Positions 14,970 through 24,935 of a stretch of DNA of 37,435 nt are shown piece after piece. Position 1 is the first letter of the stretch; each line of letters starts with the position of its first letter. The notes beneath the pieces were generated by a model, which saw only the letters and a program-made list of their open reading frames with translations, searched no databases and had not been told where the DNA came from. Source of the DNA: Tetmemena sp. SeJ-2015 (taxonomy: Eukaryota; Ciliophora; Spirotrichea; Sporadotrichida; Oxytrichidae). A program made the translations under genes and the position numbers. The stretch is from assembly GCA_027382625.1 (NCBI GenBank), contig JAJKFJ010022880.1, positions 1 to 37,435 on the forward strand, written 5' to 3'.

Positions 14970-16210
14970 ATGACTTTGGATCTTAGGAATAGATTACAAC
15001 ATTTGATATTAAGTGAAGTTGCAATGAGATAAAGAGAAGGATTTACAGATGGCAGTATTCAATGTCGTTAATGTTAGCACTGTCACAAGATCAAGTCATC
15101 GCAAATCAAATTCTTGAAGGTGGAATTGAGTCAGCGGTGTTTGAAAACTTCGTGTAAAGAGCTTTGTACTGTGTGAGATCTTCACTCGAGACTCAGAGCA
15201 AAGATGTACTCATGTTCATGACCAATTAAGTGACACATTCATTCTAAAGTACATAAAGCATGCAAGCTATTAAAGTGACAAATTCTCTTCAATTCACAAT
15301 ATTCGCAGTGGTTGAATCAAGTTGAGAAACTTATTGCTCAAAAGAAACGAAAACTCAAGAAGAAAAAAGGTGACAACAAGTAAATTCACTACTTGTTCAA
15401 AATTTTATCTTTCGTTGCAACACTAGCATTAGCCTTATAGAGAAAAGTTGGTAACAGCGATCACTCAAACAATTAAAGACTTGATCAAACTAATTCTCAC
15501 TCACTCTCATTGCTCCGTATCAAAGAATATATTCAAACCTTCACAATCTGTCATGTTTGAAAATTAAAATTGTCATCTCCCATTTTATTAAGCATCATTC
15601 ATAAATTTTGCTCCGAAATCGTGTTTGAAACTCGTATTTGGTGAATCATGGCTCATAACTCGTGGTATTAACTCGTGTTTATAGACTCTTACTTAAAACT
15701 CGTGTTCGTAAATCATACTTAGTAAGTCGTGTTTTGTGATTCCTGTTTTGCGATTGGTGCTTTGGGAGATTAATTTTGATTGAAAAATGAGATATAAGAA
15801 TAATGAGCGATTAAATTTATGACAATTCTAATATTGAATTATCATGTTACAATAATTGTGCAAATATTATTTAGTATAGATGGTGAAATAGATGGAAGTG
15901 AACAAGATAATTGTAGAGGAGAATCGTAGTTTCTGATGGCAACCTCAATGATTTTCACTACTTTGAGAGTTTGAGCTAAGAGGCATAAAAGGCAGATAAC
16001 CTATTCCTCCAGTTCTGGTCCTTGTATCTGATCGCTCCCCAGCACTCTGAGCGAGATTTATTTACTGCAGATGAGCAGCTGCGAGGGATATCTCTGTCAA
16101 TGAGTCTTAGTTCGGTTATGATTGAGAACAACTCGTTACTGTCAGAGACAGCAGCCTCATCAATATCATCTCAAGAAGAGAAGTTTTACTAAGGGATAAT
16201 AATAATTTGA
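14970..16210 (+). CDS. Possible Cys/His-rich protein gene, interrupted
   Basis: Four plus-strand segments look coding with TGA as the only stop. 14970-15176 starts with ATG and holds a C-x2-C-x2-CH cluster and further Cys pairs. 15172-15312 continues with Cys/His residues. About 15290-15560 has a Lys-rich run. 15910-16210 ends at a TGA (16208-16210) and reads as an acidic, Ser-rich C-terminus. The joins need one- or two-base shifts near 15172 and 15295, and a larger interruption at about 15560-15905 that contains a degenerate tandem repeat and is probably an IES. The Cys spacing suggests a zinc-binding region, but no family is recognised. The frame is uncertain because a competing plus frame is also open over 15005-15310. 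Confidence 0.4.
15613..15762. repeat. Degenerate tandem repeat, about 14-bp unit
   Basis: About eleven imperfect units on an AACTCGTGTTT-type core follow each other at spacings of about 13-15 bp, with variants such as AATCATGGC, ACTCTTACTT and AGTCGTGTTTT. It lies in the presumed non-coding interruption of the Cys-rich candidate gene. Confidence 0.75.
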
Positions 16211-16732
16211 GATTTTATTTTTAATTTCTTCAATCTTATAATGATTATCCAAATCAAATTGATTAATAATTTCTGGTTTGAAAGATTATTTTTAAATAAA
16301 AATACATTAAAATAATTGCACTAAAAGTGAACTAGTGTCAATTTACAAGTGTTTTTACTTATTTTTAATTAAATTCTAAATTAATTTATAGAAAATATAG
16401 TCAATATAATTAGCACAAGCACATAATGCGATATAAATTAGCTTCTTGGCTTTGAGATTTTAAGCATTTTTTATATTTCTTAGACATTTGGTTAAAATAT
16501 TTTCAAATTTAAATTCCTTGATCAATAATAAATCCATAAAATAATTTACTATATTTTTTATTTTATTAGGTAGACTGCTCTCCTACTTCTAGGGGCTTAC
16601 GCTATAGAATATACTATTTATATATTTAGCATCAACCCCGCCTGCAGAACCTGAATACTTATGGGATGTATGGGATAGTGGATATTAATCAATCATATCC
16701 TTGCTGCAGAAGAATGATCATTATATATTTAT

Positions 16733-17345
16733 TTCGGGGGAGTATTCCTGGCCCGTAAAATTTTTAAATGAAATATATAATAAAAATTCACATTTATCAG
16801 CTATATTTTGCTAATATATCTATATCTTACTGTAAAAATGGCAAATTCAAACTCCTAGGGCCCCAGTTTTAATACAAAATTAGTCATTCAGAGGTCAAAT
16901 AACCCCTTAAGTAAAATTTTAATTGAGGCTAATTTTTTCATTTTTGTAAAATATTAATTTTCTAGTGTATTTTTTAAATATTAAAATTTTTTAAAAATCA
17001 AAATTAAATTCATTATTTATGCATTAATATTGCAATGTTTTTGGAAAATTACTTAGACTTTATAGTTTAAGTATAAAAAATACAAAAAATTCCAATAAAT
17101 TTGAAGAATTCACTTGAATAAATTTTACAATATTGGAAAAATTATCATCAATGACAATTTTTTCTTAAGGGGTTATCTGAAATCTGTCTGACTAATTTTA
17201 TGCTTAAATTTGATGCCCTTGAAGTATGAATTTGCCATTTTTCTGAAAGATATAGATATATTAGCAACATTTAGCCTATACATGTGATGATTTTTTTTAT
17301 TATATGATTCATATACAAAATTTTACAGGCCCTGAAAGGCCCCTT
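16733..17345. mobile_element. MITE-like element with long imperfect inverted repeats
   Basis: Roughly the first 180 and last 180 bp are imperfect inverted repeats. Inner blocks include TTGCTAATATATCTATATCTT, AAAATGGCAAATTCA and ATAACCCCTTAAG, each with its reverse complement on the right. A GGCC(C/T)GTAAAATTTT block lies near each end. ATTTAT flanks both sides (16727-16732 and 17346-17351), a plausible target duplication. R2a has uninterrupted sequence at the same place. No transposase frame is visible, so it would be non-autonomous. Confidence 0.75.
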
Positions 17346-18430
17346 ATTTATAATTAGATTTGAATAGTTTAAATGTTTAGACAGGGAGGAGCTGGAAGAG
17401 CTTGAAAAACGAAAGCCAACAACTAAAACCAGTCCAAAATATAAACCAATTATAGAGTTTTTGAGGCTCATAATCCAACATCTGGACTTATAAATATATA
17501 TTAGTTAAAAAAAACTTGTTCCTTAGAGGTTTTGAGATTAGCCGCTTACGTGAACAAATTATTCTTGATAAATTATAAGACTTATTATTCTAAAAGTTAT
17601 CTACATTAACACTCCTCATTAACAAATAAAAGTCTGATTATGAATGGGTGTATAAATCTTGTCCAGTCTATTGCTTTCCCCTATTCATTTTTAATTATAT
17701 AATTTAAATAATTTTAAAGCATTTATCAATTTATTATTATAAAATGATTAAATTGTTTTATATTCCATAATCTTGCTATTCTTTTCGATAAAGTATGGAC
17801 TGTATTTCAATTATAGAATTAATTTAAATTCTAAATATTTGAGAGTCTCCTTCCCTTTTCCAATCTACTTTTGATTTATTTAGCGTAGTTAAGTGGGAGC
17901 TCAGGGCTTCTGTCAAGAATCTTAAAACAGCTATATTTTCTTTCTCTTAGAAAAACCTGTGAGATTTGTTGAGAATTTCGGTATTGTGGACCTATCAGCT
18001 TAAACTCATATCTTACACTATTTTATAATCTTAAACACTCAAATCCATAAAATACTTTACAGTGAAGAGTTTAAAGTTAGAGAAATAATCAAACTAAAGT
18101 GTCATATATGTTGAGACTTTAGGATTTAAGATTTTTGGATGAGTAACAATTATTCACTTCTGTGCACATAAAACTTTATTTTTTCAGACAAGAAAGTCTC
18201 AAATGCAATTATGCTATTATTATTTAAACTAATAAATAAATGAAAATAATCATCTCAGCTCAATTATTTATCATAATCTTAGAGCCTTTTTCTCATTTCA
18301 GATTAAAGGCAGCGAGAGCATATGAATTTAGTTAAAAATAATTTATTGTAGTTAAAAATAAAATGAAAATCGGTATTAAATTAAAATAATAAATGAAGAG
18401 TTATAAAATTAGGCGGTTGAAATCTGAGAT

Positions 18431-18844
18431 TTGTTGCTCAATAATGGCTTGATTGGTAGCTCATTGAAAATTAACATGAGTTTATTCTTTAATAATCTTA
18501 TTAGCACCTCTCAGCAACAAAGGGTGATGTTTTCGCTCCTCAAAAACTTGAATATCTTTTCATTAAATCTTGTGTCGCTTTTTTTGCTGATTCCTCCCAC
18601 ACAAAGTTGCAAGGATAAAAAGTTCTTAGAATTTAATGATGAATCGAATGGTCTAATAATTATTCAAATCAGACTCATTTCAGCAGTCACAAAATTGTTG
18701 GATTTTAATTTAAATAAAAAATTAATTCAATTTCCCGTTAAATTCTCAGCTATATTGCAATTTAGTAGGATTTTGCTTAATATTTTAAGACCTAAAGACC
18801 TTATTTTTGAAATCTCCAGCTCAATAATCTTAAATAATTTCTAA
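18431..18844 (+). other. Open frame in an R2b-specific insertion, doubtful gene
   Basis: 137 codons free of TAA, TAG and TGA, which is long for this base composition. The frame lies almost entirely in sequence present in R2b and absent from R2a. The translated text is Leu/Ile/Asn/Ser-rich with one hydrophobic stretch near residue 50 and matches no family I know. TTGAAATCT...GCTCAATAAT occurs at both ends (18417-18445 and 18807-18828) as a direct repeat. It may be a coding segment, a pointer-flanked insert or chance. Confidence 0.25.
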
Positions 18845-19799
18845 TATACCGCTTTTAGAGCGTATTTGAATGAAACCTCTTTATATTACTCGCAAAGATT
18901 TCCAAATATAATATTGTATTTGATAAAATAAACTATTTAAATGGATAGTTCTAAAAATTTTGTTTATGAAGAAGGATGATAAGTGAATGAGTTAATTTTA
19001 ATGCTAATTATATGTCAATTTTAGACATGAATAAATATGGAGGTAAATTTCTCATCATTTATCATTGGCATCAATCAACTCCTAATGATGATCTTATAAT
19101 TTAAAAACGTTAAAATTATAGAATTCCACTTTTTAAAATTTACAAAAAGGTTTTTTTGAGAATATTTTTCTTAATATCATACTAACGAAAAAATAAGATT
19201 TTTATTATTTTTTGCAAATAAAATTATACTTTAAATTTAAAATTGAATTAATTGAATTAGATAATTGTTGTGATACCACTTTTGGCATTAAGCGGCTTAA
19301 AACGGCCCAATTAATTAAATGCTCAAGAATATACAGCTTAAACTGAAATAGAATGGTCGAACAGTAGAAATGAAAAGCAAATAATCCATTCTATTGAGAA
19401 TTTATAGGTTATATTATTCAAAGACATAGTAGCTAAATTATTCATATTTGTATAAAGTGTCTCAAACTCATTAGTTCAAATCCTTCTTAACTTATTAAAA
19501 TTTCTTTTTCTCGCTATAAATAACATTCACAACTCAAGATGCATTTTTAAAAAAATATAATTAGTGTAATTTTTTAATAGACAAATTCAAATAATTAAAT
19601 AATTAATTCGTTAATTAGTTGAATTACAATTCTATATGACCTCAATAATTTTTTATATCTTGCTTACGATTACTCAAGTATATTTTCCTTTTATTTGGGA
19701 CAGATTTAAAATTTCTAATAAATCTTGAAAGTTTTATAAAGAGCGTTAGAATAATAACTTTAAAGAGGAATAAGTAATCTTAAATGAGCAATTTTGTAT

Positions 19800-22610
19800 T
19801 CATTTTTTAATCTTTTATCCATTTACATCAGTGTCATATGTCATTTATTTCTTGATCATCTCTGCAAATATTTGTAGTTTTTAACCAATAAGATGACTAT
19901 ACTCCTTCGCCCACTTTCTGGGCTAAAGTTATCCTTGCTTCCTATTTTCTTTTATACTCTCTATTGCCTCTATCACGTCATACTAGTCAACAAATATAAT
20001 ATATAATTATTGCTAGTTACTAGTCACTTATGAAAACACCAGTTTGTTCATTAACGTACTTCCAACCGCCAGCTATGTACCTGTTCACAATGATGGCAGT
20101 ATTCACAGCAAGAGCCTGGGTCAAGATTCTCGGAGATGCATCAGACACACTAGGGTTGAACAAGATATCACATCGAGATAGAGTTAGCAAGAACTCTTTG
20201 AAGCAATTAATGCAAGATATTTATTGATTAATGTTTGATTTTTATTTGAAGTCCATAAACTCAACCCATTTAACTTTCTATTTGAGATGAGCTGGGGGCT
20301 CTCTCCCTATCAGCAAAATGCTGTAGTTGCTCTTTGCTATTATTTCTTCAAAGCTTTCAATAGCAAGAGTGAAGTTCTTAGTATCTGAGTGCCACGAAGA
20401 GTTGCCTCCATTCACAAAGCAGATGTCATGCTACTTTTCTAGGAAGTCTGACTCCATCTACAGAGTGTTCTTAACAACTATCCATTGCAAATCAGACTCT
20501 GCAAATTGAAGCCTTGGGATATAGTTGTTGAAGTGCTTGTAGGGCTCGCGTTGGTTGTGAAGCCAAGCAGAAAAATACTTGAGCATGTGCTCCATTCGAT
20601 TAAAACAAAATTTTAATATAACAACTGAGGTTATTATCTAGTGAGGCTATTCTACTGTCAGTATCATGCTCCCATTGATTAAAAATAGGCCAGCTTCGAT
20701 AGGACTATATTCCAAAGATCATGTATCCATGCTCCATCAGCAGAATTAATTTATGTCTATCTTCATGATACAATTTTAATAGGATATTATCTTTTGATTA
20801 AAGATATATTCTAGATTATGAATGATGCGACCAACAAGAGCTAAACAAAATTTAAAGCTATCTTTGTATCTTGATTGCCTATCTAAGTAATAAATAACTG
20901 CAAATTTATAAATTAAGTGTTCAGCTAAAAGAAGGGATATTCCATCTTGAGTGCGCCAAAAGTTTGTATTTGCACTATGTTGTATCCTTCTAGCTCAGCT
21001 ACATATGGCTACTTGGCTTCCTCCTTAATAATCTTGTCATAGTCAACTTCAAAGAATCTTAGAAACTCTATTATGTCTTTGGTGCTTCCTAGATAGTTGT
21101 GACAATTAAATACAAGTAAGATTTAAAAATGATTTGATTTATATAATTATAAATGTCTATCGAAATAGTAGGGAACTTCTTTAGGGTTATAAATTGCCTT
21201 TTGTCTTCTTTACTCTATCAGGAATTTTTAATAGAGAGTAGATTTCTCATTCAAGAATTTTCTATACGCCTCTATCGTTAACTCCTCATATTTAAATATA
21301 ATGAAGCTTAAGAAACATTTATTCATACACATACTCAAAATTGTCATGGACTGAGTGTTTGTAATAACGAGTATGTGGCAAATCGTAAGCCCAAATCCCC
21401 CAGAAAATTGATGCAGTCAGATCTGTGTACCCTATCTTGATGTCTCTATAAACTTTAAAACTATGATGTAATTATACAAAGACTATTTTAAACAATTGTG
21501 TTGGCTAGCTTTTCATAAAACTTCTTATAATTCTCACAGGCTGTCAATAAAAAAAAAGATAGAGAAATTAAGTAAATGAGCCTGGGCAATCGTCACTGTA
21601 CAGGTACACGAAGTAGTCTCTTCCTCTCGGCATGTCTAGGATCTCCAGAAACTCGTTCTTGAATTTCATGCAATAGAATTATTTATTGAATAATGAATTC
21701 TACCATTTTCTTAGATCTGAAGCTGTAGTATGTCACAACATTAAATTATGTGACCTTTATATAATGATTAGATTAACATCTTGTCTCTTTCGCCAACTGA
21801 GGAAGTTATCCACTAAAATCTTCATTCCAAAACCTAATCCGCTACTTTTCTTAGTAATAATCTAAAAGTGATATACGCATACTTATTTAAAATTAGTGTT
21901 GCTGCCTATCTTTAATTGTGGAAATTTCTTGGAGAGTTATAAAGAGTGTTTAGTATTGAGGGAGCCTGCGAAAGTAATATCTTTTGGCTTGATGGACCAG
22001 TAGCTATCGATGAGCTCGGACAGAGTTACGAATTATTCAGTAACTCCAAAATACACACGGATATGCACTCCCACACTCTTGAAATTCTAATGCCAGCTTT
22101 CCACCGCATCTATACTCATCATTAAAATTATTATATATTGAAAGCATGAAACAAATTCAAATCTATGAACTGCTTCTGGTTATGCTTGCTGGAGCGTTGA
22201 TAATAGAATACGATGTTGTCTTTTGAGAAACTCTAGTAGATGAGGGTATTTTCTTGATCGAGACCCGGGTACATGTTGAGACACTAGTATTGCGGCTGTG
22301 CTGTAAGAGCTGAAGCCACCTAGTCAACCTGCTGCACCTGCATGTACGAGTAATCATAATTGCTGAAGAAATTGAACCTCTCAAATTAAAATTAATAGTA
22401 ATAATATGTGATTATGAATAATCAAAGCCAAGATCAAGTTGAGGCACCTCAATGAAGATCAGATTTAAGTTGAGTGAGTTATTCTTGAAAAGATAAAGTC
22501 ATAATTATTGCAAAAAAATAAATATTTCGAGTGTTGAAAAGATCCCACTCGATCGGAGTGGTTAAGATCGAACACTGTAATGTAAATAGTTTTACGAAAT
22601 TTAAAAACAT
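19800..22610 (-). CDS. GT-1: thioredoxin-like/GT-B glycosyltransferase-like protein
   Basis: Read from ATG at 22608-22610 to TGA at 19800-19802 with TAA/TAG as glutamine. Twelve IESs are resolved, each flanked by a direct repeat and restoring frame when removed. The N-terminus is hydrophobic (MFLNFVKLFTLQC), a possible signal sequence. A YLYSDDCPAC segment followed by KFYEKLA resembles a thioredoxin active-site strand and helix. The C-terminal half contains FVNGGNSSWHSDTKN, LLIGREPP, CDILFNPSVSDASPRILTQA and YIAGGWKYVNEQTG, which resembles the donor-site region of GT-B group-1 glycosyltransferases. It is the first of three head-to-tail paralogues, 224 bp from the stop of GT-2. Sequence at about 20750-20940 and 21110-21180 holds at least one more IES that I could not place. 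Substrate unknown; secretory location is inferred. Confidence 0.8.
19982..20018 (-). other. IES in GT-1, pointer ACTAGTCA
   Basis: 37 bp including one pointer; the second pointer copy is at 20019-20026. Removal joins TGVFISDQ to YDVIEAIESIK, matching GT-2 in frame. The retained DNA contains an in-frame TGA. Confidence 0.9.
20197..20244 (-). other. IES in GT-1, pointer TTTGAAG
   Basis: 48 bp; second pointer at 20245-20251. Removal gives VEFMDFKEFLLTLSRCDILF, matching VEFIPFDQFLAVLAKCDILF of GT-3. The body is AT-rich. Confidence 0.92.
20599..20632 (-). other. IES in GT-1, pointer ATTA
   Basis: 34 bp; second pointer at 20633-20636. Removal joins RIASLDN to RMEHMLKYFSAWLHN, the counterpart of RIASLDRSMKEIMKDFSGWLHN-like text in GT-3. 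Confidence 0.85.
21286..21322 (-). other. IES in GT-1, pointer TCATA
   Basis: 37 bp; second pointer at 21323-21327. Removal yields FEYVYEELTIEAYRKFL, matching FDYVYEPYTMEAYYKYL of GT-3, which has no IES here. Confidence 0.9.
21449..21488 (-). other. IES in GT-1, pointer TAAAC
   Basis: 40 bp; second pointer at 21489-21493. Removal joins EKLANTIV to YRDIKIGYTDLTASIF in frame. Confidence 0.85.
21541..21581 (-). other. IES in GT-1 at the CPxC motif, pointer CTG
   Basis: 41 bp; second pointer at 21582-21584. Removal joins YLYSDDCP to ACENYKKFYEKLA, rebuilding the CPxC motif. GT-3 has an IES at the same codon, with a different pointer. Confidence 0.88.
21667..21703 (-). other. IES in GT-1, pointer CAT
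   Basis: 37 bp; second pointer at 21704-21706. Removal joins SFRSKKM to KFKNEFLEILDMPRG. GT-3 has an IES at nearly the same place. Confidence 0.83.
21737..21774 (-). other. IES in GT-1, pointer AAC
   Basis: 38 bp; second pointer at 21775-21777. Removal joins FLSWRKRQDV to VTYYSFRSKKM, aligning with FMEWSQREEVIQYYAPASK of GT-2, which has no IES here. Confidence 0.85.
21851..21892 (-). other. IES in GT-1 with no stop, pointer TTAGT
   Basis: 42 bp, a multiple of three without TGA, so it would be translated if kept. Second pointer at 21893-21897. The AT-rich body and matching repeats support an IES, but no paralogue aligns closely here. Confidence 0.65.
22108..22160 (-). other. IES in GT-1, pointer ATCTAT
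   Basis: 53 bp; second pointer at 22161-22166. Removal joins HNQKQFID to AVESWHQNFKSVGVHIRVYF, aligning with YNESYIEEQFESFKTDSIHI of GT-3. Confidence 0.9.
22381..22421 (-). other. IES in GT-1, pointer TCAAA
   Basis: 41 bp; second pointer at 22422-22426. Removal joins VPQLDLGF to ERFNFFSNYDY, matching VPTINLGYEGLNW of GT-3. GT-3 has an IES at the same position. Confidence 0.9.
22485..22533 (-). other. IES in GT-1, pointer TTGAAAAGAT
   Basis: 49 bp; second pointer at 22534-22543. This 10-bp pointer is the longest found. Removal opens the frame back to ATG 22610 and joins IEWDLFK to NNSLNLNLIFIEVP. Confidence 0.9.
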
Positions 22611-23297
22611 ATTTACTATATTATAACTTTGCAATTTTCTCTCCAAAATTAGCCTATTTCATCATTCTAGAAATGTTTTTCCCTAAATTTGAATCTCTCC
22701 TCACAATGAAAAATTATCATTGGAATAAAAATTTCCTAATCGATATATTTTTGATATAGCGATACAAAATATCTTAGTTTGATGAGTATTTATAAATCAA
22801 AGGATGTAAGGGAGAGTCGAATGAATAATATTTTTCACTTATTGTCTAGAATGAGGTTCCTCCAGGGCTTGTTTGGGTCTCTAGGCTGGCCATGGATGTC
22901 CGTGCTTTGATGCATTTGGAATCTGGTCATCTCTATGAAGATTTGAAGTCTTTAGTGAATGAGATAGGCCTCCTTGCCATACCACTGACGAGGTTGGAGC
23001 ACTCCACTCTTTCGCCTTTCTTTAATGCTTTTGATAGCATCTATGATCTCTGTCTCATCTTCAATAAGAGAGCCAGTCATGTTGTTAACGTATTTAAAAC
23101 CTCCAGCGATGTACTTGTTAACTACAATTGCAGTATTCAAAGTCAAAGCCTGCGTTAGGATACGAGGAGAGGCATCAGAAGTAGAGGGCACGAAAAGGAT
23201 TTCACACTTAGAGATAACATCTAAGAAGTTCTCAAAGTTTTGCCCTGGAATGCGGTTTGCCTTTCCAACTAGGTGCTATGGAAGTTCTCTGCCAATC

Positions 23298-23313
23298 AGA
23301 ACTTAAATTATTA
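23298..23313 (-). other. 16-bp IES in GT-2, pointer AGAA
   Basis: Only 16 bp including one pointer; second pointer at 23314-23317. Removal joins TNYTMLL to IGRELPQHLVGK, matching SNYSILLIGREPP of GT-1, which has no IES here. GT-3 is interrupted within a codon or two. Confidence 0.85.
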
Positions 23314-23375
23314 AGAAGCATAGTATAGTTAGTTTCGTTTGCTAGTTTCTCAAATACCTTCATTCCAAGAGTCCA

Positions 23376-23412
23376 ATTCTTATCATGAATTATTTTTATG
23401 CGCATTTTTATA
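23376..23412 (-). other. IES in GT-2, pointer ATTCTT
   Basis: 37 bp; second pointer at 23413-23418. Removal joins SQWHEDIK to NWTLGMKVFEKLA, matching SSWHTDTKNYTLAMEAFDLL of GT-3. Confidence 0.9.
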
Positions 23413-23442
23413 ATTCTTAATGTCTTCATGCCATTAGGAAGC

Positions 23443-23483
23443 TTCCAATAAAATGCTATTTTAAAAATTAATTAACTAACCTT
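23443..23483 (-). other. IES in GT-2, pointer TTCCAA
   Basis: 41 bp; second pointer at 23484-23489. Removal joins DICFVSLE to ASQWHEDIK, matching CFVNVGNSSWHTDTK of GT-3. Confidence 0.9.
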
Positions 23484-23837
23484 TTCCAAGCTGACAAAGC
23501 AAATATCGGTCGTCTTGTTATTAAGATGGGCACCTCTAGCGTGCTTGTTTGTCTTAAGCCACTTGAAGATCCGACTCTCCGAATCCCAGCCTAGGTAGAT
23601 GATGATGGAAACCCCAGTGTCTCTCTGGGTCATATTGATTATGCAGCCAGCCAGAGAAATCCTTTCATCATTTCCTTCATCTCTCTATCCAAAGCTGCAA
23701 TCATAATATCTGTATCGTGCTCCCACTAGTTGAAAATAGGCCATCCTCTGTAAGACTTAGATTCCTATTGCCATGTATCCATTCAGCAGACACATGTAGA
23801 AGCGCTCCCTGTTGTGCATATGCAGAGGACCTCCGAC

Positions 23838-23866
23838 AAGTCATTTTTTAATGATGAATATTTTGA
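23838..23866 (-). other. IES in GT-2, pointer AAGT
   Basis: 29 bp; second pointer at 23867-23870. Removal joins REDVKVLL to VGGPLHMHNRERFYM, matching ADVKVVLIGASLYEGDREKL of GT-3. Confidence 0.85.
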
Positions 23867-24088
23867 AAGTAGGACTTTGACATCCTCTCTAGTTTTGTAA
23901 TTTCTTATCCTATAGAATGGCTAGTGAAGCAGCACTCCATTCAAATCATCGAAGCCATCCACATCATAACCATCGAGTTTAAGTGCGTAGGGCTTTCTCG
24001 CCTCTTGCTTTACGATTTCATCAAAGTCCACAACATAGTAACGCAAGTAATTTATCAAACCCATTTTATCATTCATGAAGTTCCAACA

Positions 24089-24159
24089 ATCCTTAAATGA
24101 AAATATATGATCAAATGATAAAACAAGATTAAAAGAGATTTAATTTATTGATATGAATT
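24089..24159 (-). other. IES in GT-2, pointer ATC
   Basis: 71 bp; second pointer at 24160-24162. Removal joins NYWQGHL to DCWNFMNDKMGLINYLRYY, the counterpart of RRHLINDCPNKW in GT-3, which has an IES near the same position. Confidence 0.83.
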
Positions 24160-24288
24160 ATCTAAATGGCCCTGCCAGTAATTTGTGGAGTTGAATTTGA
24201 AATTAGAGCGAACAATGGTCTATTCCTCAGTTAAGAAGCTCTGATAGAGGTGAGACTTTTCTTTTAAGAACTTATAGTAAGCCTCGAA

Positions 24289-24321
24289 AGTATAAAGTGA
24301 TTTCATTATTTATTTATATTA
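24289..24321 (-). other. IES in GT-2, pointer AGT
   Basis: 33 bp; second pointer at 24322-24324. Removal gives YVYEPYTFEAYYKFLKEKS, matching YVYEPYTMEAYYKYLKSKS of GT-3, which is uninterrupted here. Confidence 0.88.
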
Positions 24322-24384
24322 AGTGTATGGTTCGTAGACGTAAGTGAAGGTGTGAGGATTTTTGTGATCGTAGAAACGAGTGTG

Positions 24385-24475
24385 GGTACAAAAAAATTCC
24401 CTAAAGGCCAAAAAAAAAAAAATTTCCCCAAAAATTTTTTAATTTTAATTAAATTTTTAACTCTTTTCATAAATA
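24385..24475. other. Corrupted consensus inside GT-2
   Basis: A run of 13 A and other inflated homopolymers sit exactly where the paralogues encode FWGIWPYDLP. The flanks (DLTASIF on one side, HTRFY on the other) are normal. The text looks like a distorted copy of the expected bases, possibly with an IES next to it, and is best treated as unreliable sequence. Confidence 0.75.
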
Positions 24476-24935
24476 TGGAAGCTGTGAGGTCAGATCTAGC
24501 CACTTTAACTCTTGGAGATTTAAACTTAAATCACAATACACTTTAATCATTGAGAATCAACTAGCAGGTCAGCTAATTATTCGTAAAATTTGAGTGAGGT
24601 GGAGCGACAGTAAGGGCAGTCATCCGCATATAGAGTGACCAAATAATCCTTACCTCTATGCATGCTTAGTAAGCTCCAAGAACTCGTTTTTGAACTCGAG
24701 CATATTGCTTTGAGGCGGGAGCATAGTACTAGATAACTTCCTCTCTCTGCGACCACTCCATAAAATTATTCACCAAGTCATACAACCACATGTTCTGCTG
24801 CTGTATCTCAAACTCCTTCAGAAGGAATATCCCCTTCACAGGAGCTTTTACTTGTCTTTTAGGCCGAGCAAGAATCTGCTGGTTGACTTTGTGCATATTA
24901 AGTCTTGAGGGAGCCTGCGAAATAAAAAAGTAAAA

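Larger units (their letters stand above)
16560..19530. repeat. Dispersed repeat R2, copy b
   Basis: Collinear with R2a but about 0.85 kb longer because of two insertions, one at 16733-17345 (inverted-repeat element) and one at about 18350-18850. Outside these, the landmark blocks occur in the same order and orientation as in copy a. The repeat ends about 270 bp before the stop of GT-1. Confidence 0.85.
22835..24930 (-). pseudogene. GT-2: truncated, frame-disrupted glycosyltransferase-like paralogue
   Basis: Minus-strand paralogue of GT-1 and GT-3 ending at TGA 22835-22837. The C-terminal half is well kept: TMLLIGRELP, CEILFVPSTSDASPRILTQA and YIAGGFKYVN, with YLVTLYADDCPYC upstream. Homology begins abruptly at FAGSL (about 24925). 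The N-terminal 150 or so residues seen in both neighbours were not found between 24936 and 26391. Five single-base insertions relative to the paralogues lie near 24704, 24664, 23752, 23661 and 23562, and 24385-24475 is garbled by homopolymers. Six IESs still have intact pointers. It may be a decaying duplicate, a gene whose first segments lie elsewhere (scrambled), or a good gene in poor consensus. Confidence 0.7.

Noticed and set aside
22544..22561. Small hairpin CCACTCGATCGGAGTGG as a possible operator or terminator.
   Set aside because: It lies in the GT-1 coding segment upstream of the 10-bp-pointer IES and encodes TTPIEWD.
22952..23306. Plus-strand open frames across GT-2 (22892-23158 and 23025-23306), and similar ones across GT-1 and GT-3.
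   Set aside because: They are antisense shadows of minus-strand coding segments conserved among the three paralogues.
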